The notes beneath the pieces are model-generated. The model saw only the letters and a list, made by a program, of their open reading frames with translations. It ran no database searches and was not told the origin of the DNA. Made by a program: the position numbers and the translations under genes. This document shows positions 55,277 through 64,000 of a stretch of DNA of 64,000 nucleotides, piece after piece. The stretch is taken from assembly GCA_021432605.1 (NCBI GenBank), contig MU271147.1, positions 2,542,001-2,606,000 of the forward strand. The letters are read 5' to 3'. The stretch is from Coniochaeta sp. PMI_546 (Eukaryota > Ascomycota > Sordariomycetes > Coniochaetales > Coniochaetaceae). How positions within the stretch are numbered: position 1 is the first letter of the stretch; every line of letters begins with the position of its first letter.

Positions 55277-56839
55277 GGTGTCGACTGCGTCTTATGGCTC
55301 ATGCAACCGTGCTCGTCGGTCCGAAGTTGAGATCGCGTGAGGCTCCGCTTAGAAAAAGAACACCACGGAGTCGGATCAGGGTCCGAAGTCTAATTTGTGA
55401 CCTAACAGCTATGGAGTAAGGTGCCGATATTGACCAACTCTCTCTCTAGACGAAACAAAATTCGACGGCATATGTGTTGGAAAGAGAGAAAGCCCAAGCC
55501 TTGAAGCTCCCCGACGGTAAATGTAGGAGATCAAGGCAACAGAGTTGAGCTGAACAACAGCAGTGGGAATGGTTGGCTGATATGAAACGCGGAAGGGACC
55601 CTGTGGAATCTCCTGTCAACGCTGATCAGCACCACCATCAGCTCTCCGTTCAAGGTGTGCGGCAGCCCCGCCCCCTCTTCCGCTCGTTCCCTTGCATCAA
55701 CCTGGATCGGAACAAGGCCAATGAGGGGGGCGGCCCGTCTCGCACACCGAATTAGGTAAGCCATGATGGATCGCTGCAGCTCAGGCTTGGCTTGCTTGGC
55801 CTGCTTTGATTCAGGAAATTACCGCCCAAGCAAATCAGCAACAGCGAGAGCGCCAACTGTCTTGAACATGCGTCTCATGGTGGACAAGATGGGTCCAGTG
55901 GAAGCTGACCAACTAACTCTCTTGAGAGGCCTCATGCTGACGCACGTGAGGTATGGCATGACCTTTAGCAACGCTAGCCACTTAAGCTCAGCTTCCAGAT
56001 AGGGACCTGGTATGACAGGCTTGTCCGCTGACGCAGATTGGTTGGGGGCCGAGATCTTCAACGTTCCGTCCTGGCTTGGCATCTCGTGCCGGTGTCCGAA
56101 CTTACTGAGTCCCATCATACAAAGTGGCGCCAAGCAGGCGTACGAAATAGGGTTGTGCTTCGCAAATGTGACGCCTGATAGAAGGGTATCTATGCGAACT
56201 TCCGTCATCCCAGGAAGTCGGATGAACAGATGCGACGGGGCGATGAGATGGTTTCGACTCCTGAGCCACTGTCTTCATCGGCAGTGATATCTGCTGTGCA
56301 GCAATGTGGCCAAGGAACAGGACAAACCAACGGCTCAGCAGTTTAGCAAAGTTGAACCTTGGAAGTCGTTCAGAAGGGTTCACAACAGAAGCAATATTGA
56401 CCTTAGCGATGCTCCAAACGTACAGCCGTGATGGCTCGGGAAGTGTCGAGTAAGAAGACCTCTCATGATGCAAGACAATGTACTCCTGATAAAGCTCGCG
56501 CTCAGGTCCTGACCATGAAGCCCTATAACGCAGATTGATTTGTATTGACCATACTCTTCAACACATTAGCTCCCACTAGAGCACCGGAGCTTTCCAGTTT
56601 CCTCTCGAGACGAGCTAAATCAAGTCTCTCCTTGACACGTTGGAGTATCGTCGTCGTAAAAGCAATGGCGCAATGCCATTCAAAAAGTAAGTCCGTGGTC
56701 TGCCACGAATCTATAATGCAGGTTCTAACCCCATCATCGTAACATACATGTGCCTGCTGAAGTGCAACCCTTTCTGAACGCCGTTTATGATGCAATGAAC
56801 ATTATCGTATAAAGAAGACGTTGTGCCGTCTGTATGCTC
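55277..56839. other. Intergenic, 1.6 kb
   Basis: Promoter side of the annexin gene and the 3' flank of the small membrane protein gene. Short frames on both strands have no family resemblance and mostly lack ATG starts. Confidence 0.5.
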
Positions 56840-57603
56840 CTATGGGCGGGGCTTTTCGCTCGTTTCATCCGCTGCCTCTGATCGGACAGATAATGGTGTC
56901 TGTTGCTTGTTGCTCGGTTCGGCCTCCAGCCGAATAGAACCTCGTCTTGCGAAGAGACGCCTTACGCTGTTCAGACTTGTCAGTGCTCCGTCGAGGGCCT
57001 GAACACGAGGCAATGGAGATCGGAGTCTGCCTACCTGCTGAACGTCTCCACGAGGACCACCACAGCGACAAAGATGAATATGAGGCTGACAGCAAGGACG
57101 TCGTTGTGGCCTCGCCCCAATCTTGCGTGATAGCAAGGCATGCCTATCCTCGCGACCGAAACTGGCACTTCCACCTCCTTCACTTCCATGCCCATCTCCA
57201 TCTGGGTCATGGAGGACGACTCCACCGCTGCAACGGCCTCTACAGGGAGCTTCGACAGCTTGGATCCTCCACCTTTCCTCCTCATCCAGGGATGATGCGC
57301 AAGCGACAGCAGGTATTCTGTCGTTATGGGCCGCGCTGATGCCAGAACGACAGAGGGTTCTGCGGTTCCCGAAGGCGTGATCGGCCGGTTGTCGATGGGC
57401 GCTTCTTGCCCATCTTCCTCCTCGAAGTTGAAGACGATGACCTCCGGCAACGCATGCTTTGGCCGGGATGCTGCTACGGGGGCTGGAGGATGTGCCGCGC
57501 CCGAGACAGCTTCGAGGTCTCCCACCAGGACAAAAGGGATGGGTGAGCAGAGGGCCACAGGGGCAAGGAGGTAGAGCTGGATTAGTGTCGTCGCCGGCCG
57601 CAT
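56840..57603 (-). CDS. Small type I single-pass membrane protein, unknown family
   Basis: Minus-strand exons 57035-57603 and 56840-56966 (68-nt intron) give 231 residues. The N-terminus is a signal peptide (about residues 1-19, LIQLYLLAPVALCSPIPF). The lumenal part of about 145 residues is Pro/Ala/Glu-rich with a conserved-looking ITTEYLLSLAHHPWMRRKG segment. One membrane helix follows near residues 168-187 (VLAVSLIFIFVAVVVLVETF), then a basic tail starting at the splice junction (SSVRRLFARRGSIRLEAEPS) and ending KPRP. The RRGS-type tail could be a phosphorylated sorting signal. I do not recognise the family. The splice junction rebuilds a Ser codon and continues the cytosolic tail without a stop. 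Confidence 0.72.
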
Positions 57604-60600
57604 TGTGACCTATGTTCTTCCTTCTGTGCTGGTACGGCAGTATATTGCTCGAAAGGGCGGGACGACACCGTGTTCGTCGCTTTCAGTGCCCGTTTACTTC
57701 AACCGGAACCAGCACCCTTTTTCTCCGTTTTACCAGCGTGGGATGTGCACAAGAAGCGGGCGATGTGCTTGATACGAGTTGAAACCCTTTTTGAGTCTGA
57801 AAAGCGGCGGTCTCTGGTTGACGTGCTTCAAGGGACCTGATGCAAAACGACACCTGGTTGCCAGATATATACGGAGGTGAGGATCAGGTCAGCGAAATGG
57901 ATGGCACGTTACTGTAGCTGGGGAACAGGATCTGCCGCCAGTGGTGGTTGGTTCCGGAAAATATATTGCGGTAGCACAAAAGGTAAGGTATCGCGCAAAG
58001 GGGCATGCAGGCTAAACAGCAACCGTGATTTTATTTAGGATCTGCGGCGTGATAGAGGTGTGGTGAACTTTGGGTCGAATGGGAGGGATATGGAGTTGCA
58101 AGCAGTCGAAGGAGAGGGGGGGAGTGGGAAGCAATATACTATGTAGGATTATAGAATAAGGTATGCTTAACCATGTCAACCAATACTTTGCCTGGCAATT
58201 CCGCAGGGCTAGCACGATCAAATCGCACCGGGATGAGTCTAGACTTTATTCGGGAGAGGGAACAGAAGCAAGCAGCCGAGGGTGGGTGGAACTGCGAAAT
58301 GGAGAAAATGATCAGACACAGTAAAACGGCACCTGGAATTTGAACAGCGCCAGGGTCGACAATCTGGATCGAGGTACCTGAGTACCTGAGTCCTTGAGAA
58401 AGGATGACCCTGACTCTGACAATGTAACGAAAGGGAAGGAAGGACCCTTGACCGCCCTGCGCCTGCTCCTGCCCGAGGAAACAAACGAGTTCCACTGGCA
58501 AAACCGACACCGATGATGTACACATTTCGTGCCATTTACTTGACGAGCTGAAAGGTGCGAGCTAAAGCAACGAGACGGAGATGACGACACAAAAGATGCC
58601 AAGAAGTGAATCCAATAGTCGCATTGATCTGCCTGCCACTTTTTGCTACACTACAGTGTACGTGTACGTGTACCTGCCAACCTGCGGACGATCATCCATG
58701 ATCCATCAGATTCAGAGGGCGTGCCTGCCGAGTCTGATCCATGTTTCAATCCCAGCCAGTCTGCGTCTGCCAGTGACCGGAGTTTTTAAGGTTGACGCTA
58801 AAAGAGCCTAGGCCAACCATGGCCAGGACCCCAGCTTTTGCCCTCCCGTTTGGTCTAGTGTCTTTCCGTCCTTCACTCTGAGACTCATTCTGAGAGAGGG
58901 TCGGACATGGACAATTTTGTCGAAATACATCGTACTCGCCTGAATATTTTTACTCGATGGATTCATTTATTTAGGCTCCAGCTTGACCAGCGATAATTTT
59001 CCTCTTACCCCTCGCTGTCAACGTAATGGCGGGTACACTGGCGGAATGCGGGCCTGTCGCAAAGGAATGTCCGCAACGTCCAGGGTTATACTCAGTAGTG
59101 TAGTGTGGTTTGCGTGTGCAGTCCATGTGTCAGTAGCTCGCAGTAGCACGAGAACACGCGCGTTCCACTCCTCATCGCTGTCCCAAAGTCCCAAAAGTCC
59201 CAGGCATCGATGCCCCCCCATGCCGCAGAGGTTAGAAGGTCGAGCTTAAAGGCATAGGTACGTAAAGTATGCCAAGTTGGCGGCATCAATGACGCGGGAG
59301 TCCTCTGTGTGCAGTCATTTCCCGATTTTCTCTGCGCAAGCCATTTCGGCAGATCTGTGAGCCAAGAATGGGAATCGAGCACGTTCTGGTCAATCTGGTG
59401 CCTCTTGCGGAGAAAAGTCCACCAACTAGCCGCTAACTATTGGCCCCCACAGGAGCACGGTGGTAATAGCCACGGTCTCATTGGCCAGTTTACTGAGCAG
59501 GTGAACAAAACGTGCCTTCTCCGTCAATGCTGCCATCAAGCCACGAACCGTCGCGATTTGATGGCGCCAAATGCACCTCGCACGTGCAGAGAGGGAAAGC
59601 CGACGACGTCCCCAGGGTCCCCTCCGCGGAGAACGACCAACTTGTTTTCTCCTTCAACAAAACACAGTGGCTTGCAGAGCAGAATACCGGGCGTGTCACT
59701 CGTGGCTTTTCACTGGTTCAACGAGTCGTCGGTCAGTCTATCTCAAACCGAGAGTGTCGCCAGATGCCCGTGACATTACGTGACGAATGGCGTCGCTCTG
59801 TCGCTGCAGCGCTCAACTGAGCCGAGTCGTCGGGTTCGGTCCGGTCTAGCGTGGATCTAGTGGTCGGTCTAGTGCCGCTTCAGGACGTTTGTGTCGGATT
59901 CAGCCGACCCTTTGCACGCCAAATCTCAACTCGTATACGAATTATTTTTTTTACAATGGGTCGAAAGATTTTACAGTACTGAACGACGGGCACAGGTGAC
60001 ACGGGGCTGTGCAGCCATTTCAACGCGTGTCCACCTTCCGAGTCCAGAACATCCTGGCGGTTGTTCGAGCTCGGCGTTCCGGGGATGGTCCGATCTACTC
60101 AGGGGTCGGTCAGCAACGCACACTGATCTGATCGAACATCGAAGTCATCAATCAACCTGCTCGGCGACAAGGGCACCTTGCAGTTTTGAAGACATTCTCG
60201 AAGTTGCCGGTCTGCCAGTCCGGGTATCGAGACAGGGGTCTTAGCACCTTTGGTGTTCCAGTGTGGCTGTGCTGCGTCTCAGGAATGATATCGAATTTTG
60301 GGCGACTTCAACTCGTGTTCGCCTGTCTCGCGCATGGCCGATTATGTTTCGGATAGAGAGACGGACACTCCACAGCATGTTCTCAGCGGACATATGACAC
60401 AGGTGAGTGAGCTGCAGGCATCTCAAGCACACAGCATCGCGGGCACGTTGGGCAACCATTAAGCGCATGTCTGTTGAGCGGAACCGCACTGGCGCTGGAG
60501 AATCACTTGCGTTGCACCATTGTCAGATATCGCCGTGAGACATCTTGTTGGTCTGGAACCAAGTCCCTTCAACGCTCGGTTCAAGCTGAGGACATTCTTC

Positions 60601-62253
60601 GAACCTCGATGCTATAACCCGACTCGCTTACGATGTCGGTGAGAATCTCGAAGCTTGAGGGTCCTGGGATACGAGGTGGAGTAGAAAAGCCTGGAGGCAC
60701 ATGGGGGTTCTCAGCATTCTATTATGCCCCCCTAATGTGGCCTTGAAGAGCGTCAATTCTCGTTGTCAGCTTGACAATCCGAGATCCTAGGCTTACACGT
60801 GCCAGACTTAGGACATATCGTAGCGATACGCTTGCCAGGCCGGCCTTGCTGTGAATAAGAGACCACTACTGAGACATCTTCCTACATGTGCCCGGCACAA
60901 CTTGATTCCCCTGCCGAAGACAACTAAGAACCTCAGGCCAGTCAACGGATCTTCCATCTAGGTCGTCTAGTAGACAGTCAACATACGACGACGGACGGAC
61001 GTCAAGAGATGTCAATACCCCTGTCTGAATCGCTCGTAGCGTTCTACTATAGGTAGTCTTAGCCCAGAACTATATGGCTCAAGACTTTTCGTATGCGAAT
61101 CCTGTGAACTTGTCGGCAACGGTCAACAGCGCCGCTATCTCACATGGAGGTTCCGCTGCTGCCTGGAGACCACCACTCGTCCGAGCATTCGGGGGGCCGT
61201 CCACGTCAGCCCGGGAATGGGGCCACTAGAATCTGGTATAGGAGGGCGAAGGCACCTTCCTCGTTTGAGTGCCTCCATGCGGCCGTAGCCATATTCTCAG
61301 CCGACTGCGTATGCTATGGGTCGTCGGAGTCTCCATGGCAAAATGTTGCATAGGGTGGACGACCTGGACGCCAAGGACTTGTCCAAAGAACCCTTCGACC
61401 AACGCAAAAATAGTGCTCCTCATCCGTCACTGTTGATCTTGTGCTTTGCGGGATTTACTCTTACTCGCCTTGACAACATGGCTTGCTCGGCGTGTCACTT
61501 TCGACCTCCTGATTCAATGGTATTCAATATCGGCGGCCGATGGGCCACACCGTCAGATCAGCCACGAATGGCGACATGCTCGTAGCTCCCTTCCAAGTTG
61601 CACATATAGCGTGGGGGTTTTTCTAGACATGGCAGAGATTTACGCGGTGATCTTAGACTGATATCTGCGCGCAAGCGTGACGCTCGGCGTGGATCTGCCC
61701 GTCCTGCTAGTTGCTTGCCTCACGCGCAGTGCATAGCAGCTCACCATAGTGGCTGCCTACCAACAATTTACACGGATGTCCAACCGATCTCATGTTCTCA
61801 GCTTCATGAAGAAGATACTCAGTCCATTCACGGACAACTCAGGCATCCTAGCTACGGCTGTCTCTCTCATCTTGTCACAATGTCGACTTACCGGGGCGAC
61901 CGTGTAAAGAGACGAAACAGATGTTTGAACATGCCCCTTAGCTGACGAGACAGAGTCGTCGCTGTGACTCGGGTAGGTCTACGAGGAGCTTGCACTTCCA
62001 TAGAGATATATCATCACACATCATTGCACTCAATCAGAGGTTGCTTTGCAACTTTCAAAATATTGACCATTTACCATTTACTCTATGCTGACTTACCTGC
62101 AACCATGAAAAGACCACGAGTTGAGAAAGACCTACCCATAACCCTCAAAGAAAGGATCCTACCTCTAGCAGACCGCGAATAGGAAAAAAAAAAAAACTCT
62201 CCTCACCTTCCTTACCTTCCGTCTCCAGCAAAACGCCCCAGGCGCCTCACAGC
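57604..62253. other. Gene-poor region, 4.6 kb
   Basis: No supported gene, tRNA or terminal repeat on either strand. The longest frames (about 100-155 codons at 59309-59820 and around 61200-61600) lack ATG starts or any family resemblance. A (GTGTAC)-type word repeat lies near 58657-58674. A12 runs near 62185 at the right edge, in the 3' flank of the last gene. Confidence 0.45.
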
Positions 62254-63954
62254 TCACACCCACACCACAGGCTCCACGACCTCAGGGCACTCACACCCGG
62301 CCCTCCCAAGCTCGTCGCAGAGACACACCGGCAGCGCAGCAATCTCCTCGAACGGCCTGGCCACCCGCCAGGGGAAGGGCGGAGCCGACCTCGGCGCCGG
62401 CGACAGCTGGGCATCCTCGCACCTCTGCTTGGCCAGGGCCGGCAGCACAAGGCCGACGACGCTCCGGCGCCCGGACCTGCTCGCTTGCGCCTCCGACCTG
62501 TACTCGGACGGCGGCGTGGTTTGCAGGACGCACCTCCCGCTCCGGATGGCGTCGAGGTACAGGGAGCGCACTTCGAAGGAGGGGGTCTTGGCTAGCGGAG
62601 GGGTGCCGAGGCGAGGGGGCGGGCGGGGAAGGGGTTCGGCGTAGCTTGTGCTTGTTAGGTGGGAGGGTGACTGGCCGTGCCGCGCTACGTTGGCGATGTA
62701 CCCTGCTGTTAGGGGTGGCAAAGCCGTGGACACCGGCTGGAGGGGGTTGTGCGGGTTGTGCGCCACGTAGTCGTCGTCTCGATCCACGGGTGAGGGGGGC
62801 GAGGCGCTATCCGCTTGGGACTCCGACTGTTCGGTTGGGGTTTGGGACTGATGGTGGAAAAGCGTGTCGATGTCCTCCATATGCCGGGCGAGTTCTTCCG
62901 GAAGGGCATCGTTCTCTGCTTTGGGGACGGGCAGGTCGGGCAACGGATGAGCCGTGTTGGGGATGGAGTCGTTGATACGGCACATAGGGGCCGGCGAAAA
63001 CGTGCCCGGAAGAACCTCGCTGTTCGGTCGGTCGGAGGGCCGGTACTCCATAGGATGGCTCGTCGGCGGCTGCAAGAGGTTGGGTTCGGGGGTTACCGAA
63101 TGCGCAGACAGGATCCAAGGGTCGATCTCGTCATCTGGCCTGCCCCGATGCCACGGCGCATTATGGAAAACAGAAGCCTGTCGGAAGTAATTGTCGTAGG
63201 TGGGAAGCTCCACCACCCAGCGATGTGCCGCGCTGTTGTCCGGGCTCGCAGGCACTGGGGAGACCAAAGGGGAAGAACATTTGCTGCTGACCTCATCGCA
63301 TTGCAACCTCATGGCGGAGGCCCGACGGGGAGAATTATCGGAGTCGTACTCCTCCCAGTCGGACTGATAACCATCATCTTCCGAGACGGTCTCTATGACG
63401 CCCGCCAGGGAACGTACAGGCGATGTCACAGGAAGCTCGGTCAGGACGTGGCCGGGAAAGGCCTGCGCGGCTGCCACCCGTCGCAGCGAGGCGGCGTTTG
63501 TCTCGTCAGGTAGACGGGCGGGGACGACGAGGGTTGGCTTGTGGGCAACTGTGCCTCCCAGCTGAAACATCCCATGATCCTTAGTTCCCAAGGAGAGATT
63601 GTCGGACGAGTCCGTGGCAAAGGATTGGCCATCCGCATACGCGCATGCGGTCAGAGGGTCGCAAGTGCTCGAAGGACCAGCGTTGCTAGAGAACATACGA
63701 TCAAGGAGCTGTTGCTTCACACTAGCTTGTCGTGCTTTATCGTATTCCTGTTCCTCGAAGTTATCGGATTCGGAAGATTTGTACTCACCGCGTGGAGGAA
63801 AGTCTCTCGCCCTCTCCTTTCCCTTAGGTGACCGATGGCAGGCTTCAATATCGACCTCTTCAAATTCGTCTTCCTCGTACACCTTGGTTGCGACATGCCT
63901 AGTTGTGCTAGAAGTTGCGCATGCAGTCGTGGAAAGGCCTTCGGTCATGTCCAT
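62254..63954 (-). CDS. Large disordered hypothetical protein
   Basis: Intronless minus-strand frame of 566 residues from an ATG near the window edge; an upstream exon outside the window is possible. The product is acidic and Ser/Pro-rich. It contains EEDEFEEVDIEACHRSPKGK, a SEDDGYQSDWEEYDSD acidic patch, WVVELPTYDNYFRQASVFHN, and DEIDPWILSAHSVTPEPN. Near the end are LGTPPLAKTPSFEVRSLYLD and a cysteine-bearing tail (LPVCLCDELGRAGCECPEVV). No domain is recognised and there is no membrane segment. Several SP/TP sites suggest phosphorylation. The absence of stops over 1.7 kb, together with protein-like short motifs, argues for a real gene. It converges on no visible neighbour. Confidence 0.7.
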   Translation of the reverse strand: MDMTEGLSTTACATSSTTRHVATKVYEEDEFEEVDIEACHRSPKGKERARDFPPRGEYKSSESDNFEEQEYDKARQASVKQQLLDRMFSSNAGPSSTCDPLTACAYADGQSFATDSSDNLSLGTKDHGMFQLGGTVAHKPTLVVPARLPDETNAASLRRVAAAQAFPGHVLTELPVTSPVRSLAGVIETVSEDDGYQSDWEEYDSDNSPRRASAMRLQCDEVSSKCSSPLVSPVPASPDNSAAHRWVVELPTYDNYFRQASVFHNAPWHRGRPDDEIDPWILSAHSVTPEPNLLQPPTSHPMEYRPSDRPNSEVLPGTFSPAPMCRINDSIPNTAHPLPDLPVPKAENDALPEELARHMEDIDTLFHHQSQTPTEQSESQADSASPPSPVDRDDDYVAHNPHNPLQPVSTALPPLTAGYIANVARHGQSPSHLTSTSYAEPLPRPPPRLGTPPLAKTPSFEVRSLYLDAIRSGRCVLQTTPPSEYRSEAQASRSGRRSVVGLVLPALAKQRCEDAQLSPAPRSAPPFPWRVARPFEEIAALPVCLCDELGRAGCECPEVVEPVVWV

Positions 63955-64000
63955 TGGCCGATGGCTTGGAAGGGGAACACGGGGAACTGGGCCGCACTTC

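Noticed and set aside
60960-61700. Possible remnant of a transposable element
   Set aside because: Short frames looked suggestive, but no terminal repeats, catalytic motifs or family match could be supported.

Overview
The window looks like nuclear DNA of a filamentous ascomycete, most likely a Sordariomycete. Genes are compact and carry short introns (about 50-310 nt) with fungal donor, branch (CTAAC/CTGAC) and acceptor signals. The recognisable proteins are fungal orthologues: SKT5/CHS4-type chitin-synthase activator, CBP4, SSZ1, ANXC4-like annexin, POP1 and RRP40. No CRISPR, operon, rRNA or intact transposon is visible, and I see no strong RIP-like AT decay.

Layout. 1-2371: no gene recognised. 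2372-10172: six compact genes, namely a DUF1348 NTF2-like protein (-), a PMP20-type peroxiredoxin with a C-terminal peroxisomal signal (+), ribosomal protein eL24 (-) divergent from tRNA adenosine deaminase TAD1 (+), NAC subunit beta EGD1 (-), and complex III assembly factor CBP4 (-). 12600-15777: a large Sel1-repeat chitin-synthase activator with a CaaX end (+). 17011-17466: a small hypothetical protein. 18236-19444: an SLC35F-type transporter (+). 19445-24941: a gene-poor stretch. 24942-26756: a disordered fungal protein of unknown function (+). 28610-35516: an RBR ubiquitin ligase and the RNase P/MRP subunit POP1 (both -). 37063-38827: an EEIG1/EHBP1-type NT-C2 protein (+). 39202-43253: a ubiquitin-like-domain protein lying just behind, and in frame with, the Hsp70 SSZ1 (both -). 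43625-44447: exosome subunit RRP40 (+), divergent from SSZ1. 44994-47217: a C2H2 zinc-finger protein with an N-terminal membrane segment (-). 48657-48728: tRNA-Thr(AGT). 49140-50921: a GPI-anchored secreted protein (-). 52875-55276: an annexin with an RD/RE-rich N-terminus (-). 56840-57603: a small single-pass membrane protein (-). 57604-62253: gene-poor. 62254-63954: a disordered hypothetical protein (-).

Functionally the window is rich in translation and RNA-processing genes (eL24, TAD1, NAC beta, SSZ1, POP1, RRP40, tRNA-Thr), with cell-surface and trafficking genes between them. The most unusual signals are: (i) an apparent one-nucleotide exon (or nested twin intron) in EGD1; (ii) an open frame running on from the SSZ1 stop codon into a divergent-ubiquitin fusion protein whose first 39 codons contain no ATG; (iii) a three-finger C2H2 protein that appears membrane-tethered; (iv) a GC-AG intron in RRP40; (v) three telomere-type CCCTAA units in the eL24/TAD1 promoter. 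Exon boundaries were placed by eye from splice consensus, reading phase and remembered family sequences; no search or transcript data were available.
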